Assembly: GCA_910576335.1 (NCBI GenBank)
Contig: CAJTIU010000014.1
Coordinates: 1-64,000, forward strand
Source of the DNA: Lachnospiraceae bacterium
GTDB taxonomy: Bacteria; Bacillota; Clostridia; Lachnospirales; Lachnospiraceae
Reading direction: 5' to 3'
Length of the DNA: 64,000 nucleotides
Numbering within the stretch: position 1 is the stretch's first letter; every line of letters starts with the position of its first letter. Below the pieces are notes generated by a model. That model was not told the origin of the DNA and made no database searches. It was given only the letters and a program-made list of their open reading frames with translations. Of the stretch, positions 6,417 through 14,601 are shown in pieces. A program made the position numbers and the translations under genes.

Positions 6417-7741
6417 GGCATCACTCCCGGGAAGCAGTCAGACAAATCAATTTGTACTCCTGGTACATCCTCCCACTCCACCCCAATATAGTCCAGTACC
6501 TTTCCCCATCCGTATTTCTCACCAGTCACCGGATCCGTACAGCACCGGTACATGTAGAACTCCCATTCCTTCGGGTTTCGTTCCCGGAGCCTGTCAAACC
6601 GGTGCGGCCGTTCTTCCATGTGGATCCCGAACCCGCACATGCTATATCCGGTACGCCTCGCCCCGGTTGTCTCCAGGTTTCCCTCACTGTCCCTTTCAAT
6701 CCTTCCGTATATCCCTGGTATGATGCTTTCTAACGGCTCATAGGGAATTACGTTCCCACTCCTGTCCCTGCTGTATGGCTGCCTGTAATATAAGCGTTCA
6801 AATACTTCTGTATGCTCGCGATACCACTGATCCATCTCCAGTGCCAGGGTAAGGATGTCATTTCGCAGATACGGTGCGAACGGCACTGACCTCATGACTG
6901 TCTTGCCGTAATAATTACAGCCGTGGTCTGTAAGCGCTTCTTCCCTCTGCCCTCCCTCCGATGCCATCATTCCAAGGAACGGATAGCTCTCATGCTCTTT
7001 CGCCCAGTCATCACAGGGCTTTTCTTTCAGCCAGTAGCAGCATTCATTGGATACTTTGAAATCCGGCTTCCAGTAATGGACCCCTTCGTTTTCATTCTCA
7101 TACCCGCCGAACAGCTTCAGCCACTTCCGGGGCAGTTTCATCCGGCTGTTCTTCGCATAATGCCCGAGCTCCCCGCATTCACCCGTGATGATCGCATGGC
7201 GGACCGTCTTATTCTTATCACTCGGATTCTGCAGAAGCGCAATCTTCCCGGCGATACGTTTGCTGATTACAGGAAAGCCAATTTCATTGATTACCTGTAC
7301 TTTCGTCTTGTAGGACTTAAGAATTGTCACGCCTAATGCTTTATGTACTTTCTGTATGCTTCTGTCCTCCAGTCCCGATACCGATATTGCCGGTACGTCA
7401 ATCCCTATGGATTTGAGGAAGACGTGCAGCGTAATGCTGTCCAGTCCGCCTACTGAGACATGCGTGTTTTTCAGCCTTCCGTCCATCTGCTTAGTAAATT
7501 CATTTGCCCGCAGTTCGGAACGCTTCTTTTTCACCTCGTAAGGAAGGCGCTGCATGGCAGCCATCCGTGCCCGTGCTTCGCTCTTTTTCCTTCTCCACTC
7601 TTCCAGGCCCTCGTCCGGCCCTTCGTTCGGATCCGGCAGCTCTTCTGTTTCATCTCCATCCAAAAAATCTAATATTTCCTGCATTTCTCCAAAGAAGCCC
7701 GTGTACACGTCACCCCGGCCGGAGGCTCGGCTCCTTTCCAT
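6413..7741 (-). CDS. PAPS-reductase/DndC-like PP-loop protein (442 aa)
   Basis: Residues 96-102 form a PP-loop, SVGGLDS, followed by a helix and the segment HAIITGECGELGHYAKNS, as in phosphoadenosine-phosphosulfate reductase-like ATPases. The family's usual SGGKDS lysine is replaced by Leu. Further Cys pairs (NECCYW, DHGCNYYG, RCCTD) may bind a metal cluster. The start at 7741 follows the stop of the zinc-ribbon gene; an upstream ATG would overlap it. It is coupled to the radical SAM gene downstream. Relatives include DndC and other sulfur-transfer enzymes; the reaction here is unknown. Confidence 0.75.
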   Translation of the reverse strand: MERSRASGRGDVYTGFFGEMQEILDFLDGDETEELPDPNEGPDEGLEEWRRKKSEARARMAAMQRLPYEVKKKRSELRANEFTKQMDGRLKNTHVSVGGLDSITLHVFLKSIGIDVPAISVSGLEDRSIQKVHKALGVTILKSYKTKVQVINEIGFPVISKRIAGKIALLQNPSDKNKTVRHAIITGECGELGHYAKNSRMKLPRKWLKLFGGYENENEGVHYWKPDFKVSNECCYWLKEKPCDDWAKEHESYPFLGMMASEGGQREEALTDHGCNYYGKTVMRSVPFAPYLRNDILTLALEMDQWYREHTEVFERLYYRQPYSRDRSGNVIPYEPLESIIPGIYGRIERDSEGNLETTGARRTGYSMCGFGIHMEERPHRFDRLRERNPKEWEFYMYRCCTDPVTGEKYGWGKVLDYIGVEWEDVPGVQIDLSDCFPGVMP

Positions 7742-7746
7742 GATCT

Positions 7747-7896
7747 CTACTCTTCTGTTTCCACAACCCCGAATCTTCTTCCGCATGAATCACATGTCAC
7801 CGTACCGTCAGCATGGCCGGCTGACACCTCCTCACCGCAGAACGGGCAGTAACTGATTTCATCCGTATCTGTTACACCGCCTATATATCCGTACAT
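7747..7896 (-). CDS. Zinc-ribbon miniprotein (49 aa)
   Basis: The ORF MYGYIGGVTDTDEISYCPFC to RRFGVVETEE contains two CxxC knuckles (CPFC and CDSC), spaced as in a zinc ribbon. GAGGTGAGAGG lies just upstream. It sits between the 132-aa gene and the PP-loop gene with almost no gaps, so it is part of the same operon and may be an accessory subunit of the PP-loop/radical SAM pair. Confidence 0.65.
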   Translation of the reverse strand: MYGYIGGVTDTDEISYCPFCGEEVSAGHADGTVTCDSCGRRFGVVETEE

Positions 7897-7900
7897 CCTC

Positions 7901-8299
7901 TCACCTCACCCTCACATTCCTGTCATTCTTCCGTATGTCAAGCTCTATCCCGCATTCGCTGCGCATCTCCTGCCTCAAATCATCCCAGCTGCAGTAATCC
8001 CCTGTCAGACATTCCGCCTGGAAATTGAATTCCTGGATAAACCGTTCCAGACGTATCTTGCCCCATCCGAATTTCCAGTGCAGTACATACGCTGCCAGAA
8101 TGAGGACTGTATCAATCGTGTTTTCTTTGATATTCACTATACATTCATCCAGCGCTTTCTTCGACACTGCGCAGGGAAGGCCTGTGATATTACGTACCCG
8201 AATCTCTTCCTCCAGGCCTTCGACACCCTTGTCCTTTGCGATCCTGAGGGCCTGCGCCATGCCCTCCATGCGCGCCTGTTCCTCTCTGCTTCTTCCCAT
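7901..8299 (-). CDS. Phage hypothetical protein (132 aa)
   Basis: The start at 8299 is favoured by GGAGG six bases upstream. The protein is helical: MGRSREEQARMEGMAQALRI, then a segment TIDTVLILAAYVLHWKFGWG and a C-terminal LEREFIQ-like part with Cys. Similar proteins are frequent in Lachnospiraceae prophages without known function. Confidence 0.65.
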   Translation of the reverse strand: MGRSREEQARMEGMAQALRIAKDKGVEGLEEEIRVRNITGLPCAVSKKALDECIVNIKENTIDTVLILAAYVLHWKFGWGKIRLERFIQEFNFQAECLTGDYCSWDDLRQEMRSECGIELDIRKNDRNVRVR

Positions 8300-8318
8300 G
8301 CAGTTCCTCCACAACATT

Positions 8319-8546
8319 TTATTTTCTTACACCTGCACTGAATCCTGGTTCATGTACTCCGTTATTAAACAGTGTCATTGCAATTGCTGTATTAAGTGAT
8401 GCCAGGCACTCTATACACAGCATAACCGTTGTCCACCCCTGGCCAGTTGTAGAAAATTTTATCTCCCATATCACGGTATCAGCGTCCTGCTGCTTACCAC
8501 AGTCATTGCAGACACCGTGCCGTTTACATTTTTGAATCTTTACCAT
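8319..8546 (-). CDS. Zinc-finger-like phage protein (75 aa)
   Basis: Contains HGVCNDCGKQ near the N-terminus and LCIECLASL later, giving a CxxC...CxxC arrangement typical of small zinc-binding proteins. Function unknown; part of the early operon. Confidence 0.6.
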   Translation of the reverse strand: MVKIQKCKRHGVCNDCGKQQDADTVIWEIKFSTTGQGWTTVMLCIECLASLNTAIAMTLFNNGVHEPGFSAGVRK

Positions 8547-8568
8547 TTCCTGATCACCTGTCCATAAT

Positions 8569-9318
8569 TTATCTGGCTAATCCGGGTTTACTATCATTAA
8601 ACTCCCTCTGCTCCTGCGGTCTGTCCGCTATACACGCGATATTTCCCTCAATCTTTTTGTAAGTATCGTTCGCCATAAGAACCTGCAGCACCGCATTAGA
8701 CAGCATCGCTTTCGTACTTTCATCAAACGCTGCTTTCACATCACGGTTCACCTGCTGGCGAACTTCATCCACCTGTTTATCCAGATAGCATTTTACTTCA
8801 TCATCAATACCAAGATGTTGCAGAAGATACTCTTCAAACGTGTACTCCTTCGTTTCCGCTCTGTATCTGCCCCTGTTGTACCGATCTTTTTCGAAGCCCT
8901 TGACAATGCGGAACCTGCTATTCTCAATGCAGTCTTTCACGCAGCGTTTCGCATACTGTGTCAGCGTCATTTCCTCTTTAGGCTCGTCATCCCATACGGA
9001 CGATCCGCCAATCTGAACCTTTTCTTTATCCATAAAGTCCTGGACAATTCCTTTAATAATATCACTTGCCGCATACTGAATTTTCTCCTTAATACCTTCA
9101 AGCACTTCGCTCTTGATTTCCGCCACAATCTCATTGTAAATATTCTTCTTTACATCTGCCGCCACAGCACGAATGATTCCAGCCGCAAAATTCTCTGTAT
9201 TGAACTCAATTTTCAGACTCTCTTTTTCCACCTTTATTTCCGTGTTTTCCATACCGTCACACTCCTCCATTTCTTCCTGTGTAGGTTCATAGTCCTCGTC
9301 ATAATAATCGTAACTCAT
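8569..9318 (-). CDS. Phage hypothetical protein (249 aa)
   Basis: The start at 9318 (MSYDYYDEDYEP) has AGGAG upstream; a TTG four codons earlier is too close to it. The N-terminus is acidic, the middle is amphipathic helix (IIRAVAADVKKNIYNEIVAEIKSEVLEGI), and the C-terminus is helical with a short basic tail. The helical opening resembles the 251-aa protein at 4058-4813. No function can be assigned. Confidence 0.65.
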   Translation of the reverse strand: MSYDYYDEDYEPTQEEMEECDGMENTEIKVEKESLKIEFNTENFAAGIIRAVAADVKKNIYNEIVAEIKSEVLEGIKEKIQYAASDIIKGIVQDFMDKEKVQIGGSSVWDDEPKEEMTLTQYAKRCVKDCIENSRFRIVKGFEKDRYNRGRYRAETKEYTFEEYLLQHLGIDDEVKCYLDKQVDEVRQQVNRDVKAAFDESTKAMLSNAVLQVLMANDTYKKIEGNIACIADRPQEQREFNDSKPGLAR

Positions 9319-9352
9319 ATTTAATTCCAACTCCTCTCCACTAACTTTCCGT

Positions 9353-10156
9353 TTAATCTGTCCATTCCAGTTCCATCTGTTTCACCGGCTCAAAATTCAT
9401 CCAGAGCACTTCCCGTTTTTTGGAACACACCTGGGAGTAGCTGACTGTTTCCTCCCTGTGCCAGCCCTTCAGCCGGTCATTATACAGCCTGTTATCATAG
9501 CCGGATAACAGCACAGGTCCTTTATGCGCAAGCAGCACGTCCAGTAAGTCATTCTGTCCTTTATCGTCCATCTCATACCGGTACTGCTTCCCATGCCTGG
9601 TACCCAGCACATAGGGCGGGTCTCCATATACCAGCACATTGGGATAATTAAAACGTTCAATCAAATCCGCCGCCGGCCGGCATTCTATCTGTACCCCTCT
9701 GAGCCGTTCTGCTGCCTGCATAATCTTTCCCGGAAGACTGCACCAGTCCTGCGATGCATAGGCGCGCTCCCGCCCCTGCACGTCGTTTTTCCAACCCACT
9801 TTTTCACCGTTCGTCCGGAATCCATGCCCCATATTCAGCCTTATGTAGAAATTTACCGCCTTTTCAAAGCTGTCTTCCTGTATCCTGGCAAATGCATCAT
9901 CATAAACCTGTCTGGCATATGGCGTCCAGTAAATTTCATGGGCTAAACGCTCCGGGTCTTTCCGGATCCACTCAAACAGGTTGATCACGCTTCCATCCAG
10001 GTCGTTCACGGTCTCTATACTGCTCCTCGGCTTGTTGAACAGCACCGCCCCGCTGCCGAAGAATGGCTCCAGGTAGCTGTGGTGTTCCGGGAAAAAGCTG
10101 ATGATCCATGATGCCAGGCTCCACTTGCTCCCCGGATATTTTGCTATTGCCTTCAT
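9353..10156 (-). CDS. D12-class DNA adenine-N6 methyltransferase (267 aa)
   Basis: Motif X/I region KYPGSKWSLA at the N-terminus and FLEPFFGSGAVLF (about 28-40) bind AdoMet; the catalytic motif DPPY is at 179-182. These define Dam-type (D12 class) adenine methylases. A phage copy would protect the phage genome from restriction or alter regulation. A truncated second N-terminus with the same motif lies just upstream at 10380-10511. The target site cannot be read from sequence. Confidence 0.85.
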   Translation of the reverse strand: MKAIAKYPGSKWSLASWIISFFPEHHSYLEPFFGSGAVLFNKPRSSIETVNDLDGSVINLFEWIRKDPERLAHEIYWTPYARQVYDDAFARIQEDSFEKAVNFYIRLNMGHGFRTNGEKVGWKNDVQGRERAYASQDWCSLPGKIMQAAERLRGVQIECRPAADLIERFNYPNVLVYGDPPYVLGTRHGKQYRYEMDDKGQNDLLDVLLAHKGPVLLSGYDNRLYNDRLKGWHREETVSYSQVCSKKREVLWMNFEPVKQMELEWTD

Positions 10157-10165
10157 GGCCGTTTC

Positions 10166-10390
10166 CTACAGACTTTCAAATTCTTTCTGCAGCCGCAGGT
10201 GTTCCCCAAGAATAAGACCATAAAGCAGGGACCGCCCGTCAGAATATATTTTCACTGACTCATTCACCGTGCATCCGGCTGCCAGTATGTATACGTTCCT
10301 GTCTCCATCCTCCATCCATGCTTTTGCTTTTTCCAGTTCCTTCATCCTTTTCTGAATCTCATTTGCCTTTTCCAGATTTTCAATTTTCAT
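10166..10390 (-). CDS. Phage hypothetical protein (74 aa)
   Basis: N-terminal coiled coil (IENLEKANEIQKRMKELEKAK) followed by a small beta/alpha part (NVYILAAGCTVNESVKI). It ends 10 bases before the methylase start. GGAGAG lies upstream of the ATG. Unknown function. Confidence 0.65.
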   Translation of the reverse strand: MKIENLEKANEIQKRMKELEKAKAWMEDGDRNVYILAAGCTVNESVKIYSDGRSLLYGLILGEHLRLQKEFESL

Positions 10391-10511
10391 ACGTCTCTCC
10401 CTTCCAGGCGGAGAAAACCGCCGCCCATTTTATTACGTGGTTCCGGATCGCTGTCCACAGCTTCCCGGCAATGTTCCATTTACTCCCGGGATATTTCAGC
10501 GCCCTTCTCAC
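10380..10511 (-). pseudogene. Truncated N-terminus of a second Dam-type methylase (43 aa)
   Basis: A GTG ORF that overlaps the stop of the upstream 26-aa ORF begins RRALKYPGSKWNIAGKLW, closely matching the AdoMet-binding N-terminus of the intact methylase (KAIAKYPGSKWSLASW). It then ends after 43 residues without motifs I or DPPY. It is best read as a remnant of a replaced methylase gene. Confidence 0.55.
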
Positions 10512-10588
10512 TCCGCCCCATCCCCTTCTTCATCCTCCCAGTGTTCCAGGATATCCCGGATGATCTCGTCTGTCCTGTCTTCATCCAT
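10508..10588 (-). CDS. Acidic mini-ORF (26 aa)
   Basis: MDEDRTDEIIRDILEHWEDE and a short acidic tail; GGTGGAG lies upstream and its TGA overlaps the next GTG. It has the look of a real coupled small protein, but it is too short to be sure. Confidence 0.4.
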   Translation of the reverse strand: MDEDRTDEIIRDILEHWEDEEGDGAE

Positions 10589-10628
10589 CGCTCTCCACCC
10601 CTTTTCTTCTCTTCCGCCGCCTGTTTCC

Positions 10629-10877
10629 TCAGGTGCGCAGTCTTTTCTTCTGCCGGGCATCGTTACCCTTTATCCCCAACAGATAATCCGCGGACACATG
10701 GAGCGCAATGCAGATTTTCCGGAGGTAATACGCGTTCGGGAGCCGTTCTCCCTTCTCCCAGGCTCTGACCGCGCCAACGCATGCACCGCATTCCATGCCA
10801 AGTCTGTCCTGTGTAAATCCCCGTTCCTTCCGCGCCTTCCTCAGACGCATTCCAAAACCATTGTCCAAAAATCCCAT
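10629..10877 (-). CDS. XRE-family HTH regulator (82 aa)
   Basis: The start at 10877 lies directly behind the upstream stop, with AGGAA in place. A Cro/CI-type HTH fills residues 10-65 (MRLRKARKERGFTQDRLG, then VGAVRAWEKGERLPNAYYL). The helix ends in VSADYLLGI, typical of phage XRE proteins. It sits inside the early operon, so it may tune early expression. Confidence 0.75.
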   Translation of the reverse strand: MGFLDNGFGMRLRKARKERGFTQDRLGMECGACVGAVRAWEKGERLPNAYYLRKICIALHVSADYLLGIKGNDARQKKRLRT

Positions 10878-10878
10878 C

Positions 10879-11322
10879 TCACTTTTTCCTAAATGATTCA
10901 GCGAACGCATTCGCCACCGGAGCCCAGCTGACAGCTATGTCTATGAAAAAGTCAGCCAGAAGCCTGTCCCCTGTATCCCGGCACTCTCCTTTCAGTCTGA
11001 GATACCTCCTGTTGTATTCCGCCATGTCATGGTCTGACAGGAAAGACTGGAAAATCTTCCATGTCGTGTTCTGGATGTGGGCAATGCCTTCCGTTCTCTT
11101 CCCTGTTTCCCTGCCGTCCGCGAAATCCTCCGCAAGGCCTCCGGCCACCTTGGACCAGGAATGTATGAGGTTGGCCAGGAAGTACTGTGCACTGCCCTCA
11201 AAATCCTGCATCATTGCATCCATCCGTTCCCTGCATCTGTCCAGGTTTTTGTCACCAAGGAAATCTTTGTATATGCCCCATATGGAATACTGTATCTGTT
11301 TGATGTCTTCTGTCTTCGCCAT
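10879..11322 (-). CDS. Phage protein built from a tandem duplication (147 aa)
   Basis: Two about 60-residue halves align: IQYSIWGIYKDFL...LIHSWSKVAGGLAEDF and IQNTTWKIFQSFL...IAVSWAPVANAFAESF. Each is predicted helical with the same aromatic spacing. The duplication suggests a pseudo-dimeric fold. Function unknown; it lies between the helicase and the XRE gene. Confidence 0.7.
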   Translation of the reverse strand: MAKTEDIKQIQYSIWGIYKDFLGDKNLDRCRERMDAMMQDFEGSAQYFLANLIHSWSKVAGGLAEDFADGRETGKRTEGIAHIQNTTWKIFQSFLSDHDMAEYNRRYLRLKGECRDTGDRLLADFFIDIAVSWAPVANAFAESFRKK

Positions 11323-11337
11323 AAAACCACCTTACTG

Positions 11338-13152
11338 TTACTGGAATGGTGTTTCAGAATTCCAGTCAATCCATCCGTCACTGGTCCTGTCCCATCCGTA
11401 ATCAACCCCCACGTCATCACCCGGCCCGTATATCCTCTTTGACTTTTCGTCATAATCCATGACATAGCCCTTCGTTTCGGTTCTCCCGAACAGACGGTTT
11501 TTTGATACTTTCAGCCGCCTCTGCCACGACTGCAGGCTGTTGTCCTTTTCATAGGCAATTGTCACAGTCCCCAGGTTGGAGATATCCCCGCTGCCGCTGA
11601 TCTCGTCATTCTCATTTTTTGTGAAATTATTTTTCCGCTTGTGTGCCACCAGGATGATCAGGGCATTGTATTTCAGCGCCATGCGTGCCAGCTTTTTTAC
11701 AAACAGGCTCTGCCTGTCATACTTGTCAAAGGCAGTCCCCGGCTCCAGGTCCAGCGCGGTCATAAGGTTGTCCAGCAGCACCACGTCAACCCCGTACTGC
11801 ATGATCACATTTTCCGTGATCGTCAGAAGGCTTTCCTTTTCGTCCCCCTCCACGATCCGGTTATCATACAGAAAACATCTGCCCCGGTACCAGTCAGCAA
11901 TAAGCTGCCTGTTTGCTTTGGACACCGTATAATTCCTGTCCCCCCATTTATTCTCGTATTCGGTTATATGGCTGCCCCCGGCTATTTGGAAGTCAATCCA
12001 GGAACGGAACAGGTAATTCGGCAGCTCGCCGCTGTACGCGAAGCATTTATGGTCCTGGTGGATGGCATTTGCCAGTATCTGGCTTGCAAGTGTGGATTTC
12101 CCCTCTCCGGGCTTCCCCGATACCAGCACCACGCCCCCGAATGGCAGCCCGCCATACAGAAGCCGGTCAAGCTCCCTAATGCCCGTCCGCAGTTTGGGAA
12201 TCTGATAGATATCCACATTCTCCACATCTGACAGGTCTATCACGCCTGTCACCGGCACCGCCACCGCATTTTCCACACAGTCCCTGATCTGCCCGGCCCC
12301 GTATTTCCGCAGGATTTCATTTGCGTCCTTACATCCCCTGTAATCCTCCTCCCGGACATGCCTCACCTGGCATTTCAGACGGGAGGACAGCTCCTTAAGG
12401 AGTGTGATCCTGCCTTTTTCGTGGTCCCCGAAGACCACAACCTCATGAAATCTGTTGATCCAGTCCCAGCAGTACGGCATCCATGTAAATCCCTTCGCCC
12501 CGTTTGGCACAGAAACAGCGTTCTCAATACCTGCCGAAGCCACTGAAAGGCTGTCAATCTGGCCCTCTGTGATGACCAGTCTGTCAAACTTACTGTTGCA
12601 TTGTGCCATCCCAAACAGGATCGGCCTGCATCCGGGTTCGCACCACTCCTTGTTTTTATCCTTCTCCCGGTCGTAATCCGTTTTCCGGTATTTGACAAAT
12701 GTCATCCTTCCGGATGCGTCCAGGAACGGAAAGACAAGGATGTTCGGTTGGTCTGTCTGTACCGTGATCTGATATTTTTTTATTACCCTGTCGGATATTC
12801 CCCTCCCTGCAAGGTATTCCACTGCCTCCGGTTTTGGCTCAATCGGCCTTTCCGGTGTCTTCAGCCTGCGGAACTGCCGCCTGGGGCGGTAATATTCATC
12901 AGCCTCGCTTCCAAGGGAAAAGTCAAAATCCCTGGAAAGCGTTATCATGTTCCCCCTCACCCCGCAGGTGCTTCGCAGGCACTTGAACTGTCCGGTTGTG
13001 AGATTGATCGAAAATGATTTCAAGTTGTCTCTTGTAGGCTTCGGGTTGCAGTACGGGCACAGCTTGAAGACCAGTTCCCCGTTATGCTCTTTTGCCTGTG
13101 CATGCACATGTCTGGCAAATGAATAGGCATCATCCGCTTTAAATTCATACAT
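11338..13152 (-). CDS. Toprim primase-DnaB helicase fusion (604 aa)
   Basis: The domains run: zinc-binding Cys 32, 35, 58 and 63; a Toprim-like core with E196 (VITEGQIDSLS) and a D/E pair near 243-245; then a RecA-type helicase with Walker A GKPGEGKST at about 346-355 and VDVVLLDNLM as Walker B. This is the T7 gp4/Twinkle-like layout, so one polypeptide can unwind and prime phage DNA. GGGGGAGA supports the start at 13152. The gene follows the initiator directly, as expected for a replication module. Confidence 0.88.
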   Translation of the reverse strand: MYEFKADDAYSFARHVHAQAKEHNGELVFKLCPYCNPKPTRDNLKSFSINLTTGQFKCLRSTCGVRGNMITLSRDFDFSLGSEADEYYRPRRQFRRLKTPERPIEPKPEAVEYLAGRGISDRVIKKYQITVQTDQPNILVFPFLDASGRMTFVKYRKTDYDREKDKNKEWCEPGCRPILFGMAQCNSKFDRLVITEGQIDSLSVASAGIENAVSVPNGAKGFTWMPYCWDWINRFHEVVVFGDHEKGRITLLKELSSRLKCQVRHVREEDYRGCKDANEILRKYGAGQIRDCVENAVAVPVTGVIDLSDVENVDIYQIPKLRTGIRELDRLLYGGLPFGGVVLVSGKPGEGKSTLASQILANAIHQDHKCFAYSGELPNYLFRSWIDFQIAGGSHITEYENKWGDRNYTVSKANRQLIADWYRGRCFLYDNRIVEGDEKESLLTITENVIMQYGVDVVLLDNLMTALDLEPGTAFDKYDRQSLFVKKLARMALKYNALIILVAHKRKNNFTKNENDEISGSGDISNLGTVTIAYEKDNSLQSWQRRLKVSKNRLFGRTETKGYVMDYDEKSKRIYGPGDDVGVDYGWDRTSDGWIDWNSETPFQ

Positions 13153-13154
13153 CG

Positions 13155-14018
13155 CTATCTCCCCCATGGGGTTTCACAGTCCATCCAGTCATCACCAACC
13201 AGTTCCTCCCCTCCGGACGGTTCCCCGGCCGGCGCTGTCCGTCCTGCCGCTTCTGGCTGCCCTGTTCCCAGGTAATCCTCAAATACACACTTCTCCAGGA
13301 AGTTATTGGGCAGATAAATCCTGCTGCTGCCGGAATCCTTTATGTATGCCGCATAGTTCCCTGCGGCCAGGACAAGCTCGTCCTCCGTGACAGTTCCGGA
13401 AACTACCAGGTCGCAGTATGCCTTCTCCGCCAGATGCCTCCGCTGCTTGTTCGGATACGCAGACAGGAAATCCTCAAACCGCAGGATGGGGGATACAGGG
13501 GGTATGTCTTTTTTTGTTTCTGTTTCGTTTAGTTTATGTTTATGTTTATTAATAGGTACACTTTGTGGTACGGTCTGTGGTACGGTCTGTGGTACGGTCT
13601 GTGGTTCACTTTGTGGTTCATACTGTGGTACATTTTTAGTGCTGTTTTGTACCACAGTGTTTTGCGGTTCACTTTGTGGTTCATATTGTGGTTCACTTTG
13701 TGGTTCATACTGTGGTACATTTTTCTCACAGTTCTGTACCACAAGACTGTTAATATGATAGATTGCTGACTGGTTTCCTCCCCGTGAGCGCCAGGTGATA
13801 TAACCGTCCTGTTCAAGGCGGTTCCTCGCACGCTTGATCGCCTGTGCATTCAATCCCGATTTCAGCACCAGGATTGATACGGCTGCCGTAAACTCTTGCT
13901 GCCAACCGGTTTTATTCGCTATGGACATAAGCGCATGCCATAAGGCGATGGCCGGTGAGGGCAGCGGATTTAGTTCGAGCCTATCGTAGAATGCTTTTAT
14001 TTCGGCTATGTAATTCAC
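13155..14018 (-). CDS. Phage replication initiator (DnaD/O-like, 287 aa)
   Basis: N-terminal winged helix (residues 1-90: ALWHALMSIANKTGW, then LNAQAIKRARNRLEQDGYITW). The middle, about 92-160, is a low-complexity stretch of repeated four-residue units rich in Pro, Gln, Tyr, Glu, Thr and Val. The C-terminus (FEDFLSAYPNKQRRHLAEKAYCDLV) resembles DnaD/DnaB-II-type helicase-loading domains. The DNA encoding the middle is an array of 12-base repeats, probably the origin. It precedes the helicase with a two-base gap. Confidence 0.8.
   Translation of the reverse strand: MNYIAEIKAFYDRLELNPLPSPAIALWHALMSIANKTGWQQEFTAAVSILVLKSGLNAQAIKRARNRLEQDGYITWRSRGGNQSAIYHINSLVVQNCEKNVPQYEPQSEPQYEPQSEPQNTVVQNSTKNVPQYEPQSEPQTVPQTVPQTVPQSVPINKHKHKLNETETKKDIPPVSPILRFEDFLSAYPNKQRRHLAEKAYCDLVVSGTVTEDELVLAAGNYAAYIKDSGSSRIYLPNNFLEKCVFEDYLGTGQPEAAGRTAPAGEPSGGEELVGDDWMDCETPWGR
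13563..13745. repeat. Array of 12-base iteron-like repeats, probable phage origin
   Basis: Eleven direct copies of a TGTGGTwC-type 12-base unit occur in two clusters (six at about 13563-13635, five at about 13661-13722), with two inverted copies (GTACCACA) after the clusters. The array lies inside the initiator gene, as the lambda origin lies inside gene O. The repeats also encode the protein's low-complexity linker. Confidence 0.65.
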
Positions 14019-14020
14019 AG

Positions 14021-14392
14021 TTATACCTCTCTTATCAGTACTTCGATACGCGGATTGTCCGCATCCACCTCAAAACTGTCTGAAAACCCCACAACATATT
14101 TCCACCCGTCATCCTTTAAAACCCCCGCATCCACAAGTGAGTCCTGAATTACTTTCCGGCCGAATGAGGAGATGTTGTCAAGATCGCGCCGCCTGTTCGG
14201 CTCCACCCACAGATATTTCATAAATACTGGTCTTTCTATCCTCACGCCCCTCAGGCACTGGCTGATTGCCACTGCAACGATATCCCCATTGGAAGCCTTC
14301 ATCTTTGCCCCTTTCTGACGGTGCGCGCGCTCTGCTGCTATGTAGTCGTTCAGATTATTAAGCATACCCGGAACCGTAAGTAAATACTCCAT
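14021..14392 (-). CDS. RusA-family Holliday junction resolvase (123 aa)
   Basis: The start at 14392 has GGAG upstream and gives the usual RusA length. RusA hallmarks are visible: GMLNNLNDYIAAERAHR at the N-terminus and the catalytic acid region NRRRDLDNISSFGRKVIQDSLVDAGVLKDDGW (Asp residues in DLDN and DDG). It resolves recombination or replication intermediates in phage DNA. Confidence 0.85.
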   Translation of the reverse strand: MEYLLTVPGMLNNLNDYIAAERAHRQKGAKMKASNGDIVAVAISQCLRGVRIERPVFMKYLWVEPNRRRDLDNISSFGRKVIQDSLVDAGVLKDDGWKYVVGFSDSFEVDADNPRIEVLIREV

Positions 14393-14601
14393 AGCTGCTC
14401 CTTTCCGCAGGCAGTCCGCACCCTGCCTGCAATATACCTGCTGTAATAATGTGCTGTATTGTGCGGATGAAATATAGTCAACAGTTACCCGTGATACAAT
14501 GTGCAAAAGACAACACTGTTACCAGTCAGGGCATCCCCTTAACTGACATAATAAAATTCTTTCCGGAACTGTTCCTCTGTTCCGTAATGCTCCACAGCTT
14601 C

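Noticed and set aside
13563-13745. CRISPR-like array
   Set aside because: Units are 12 bases, lack spacers and lie inside a protein gene in codon register; no cas genes occur.
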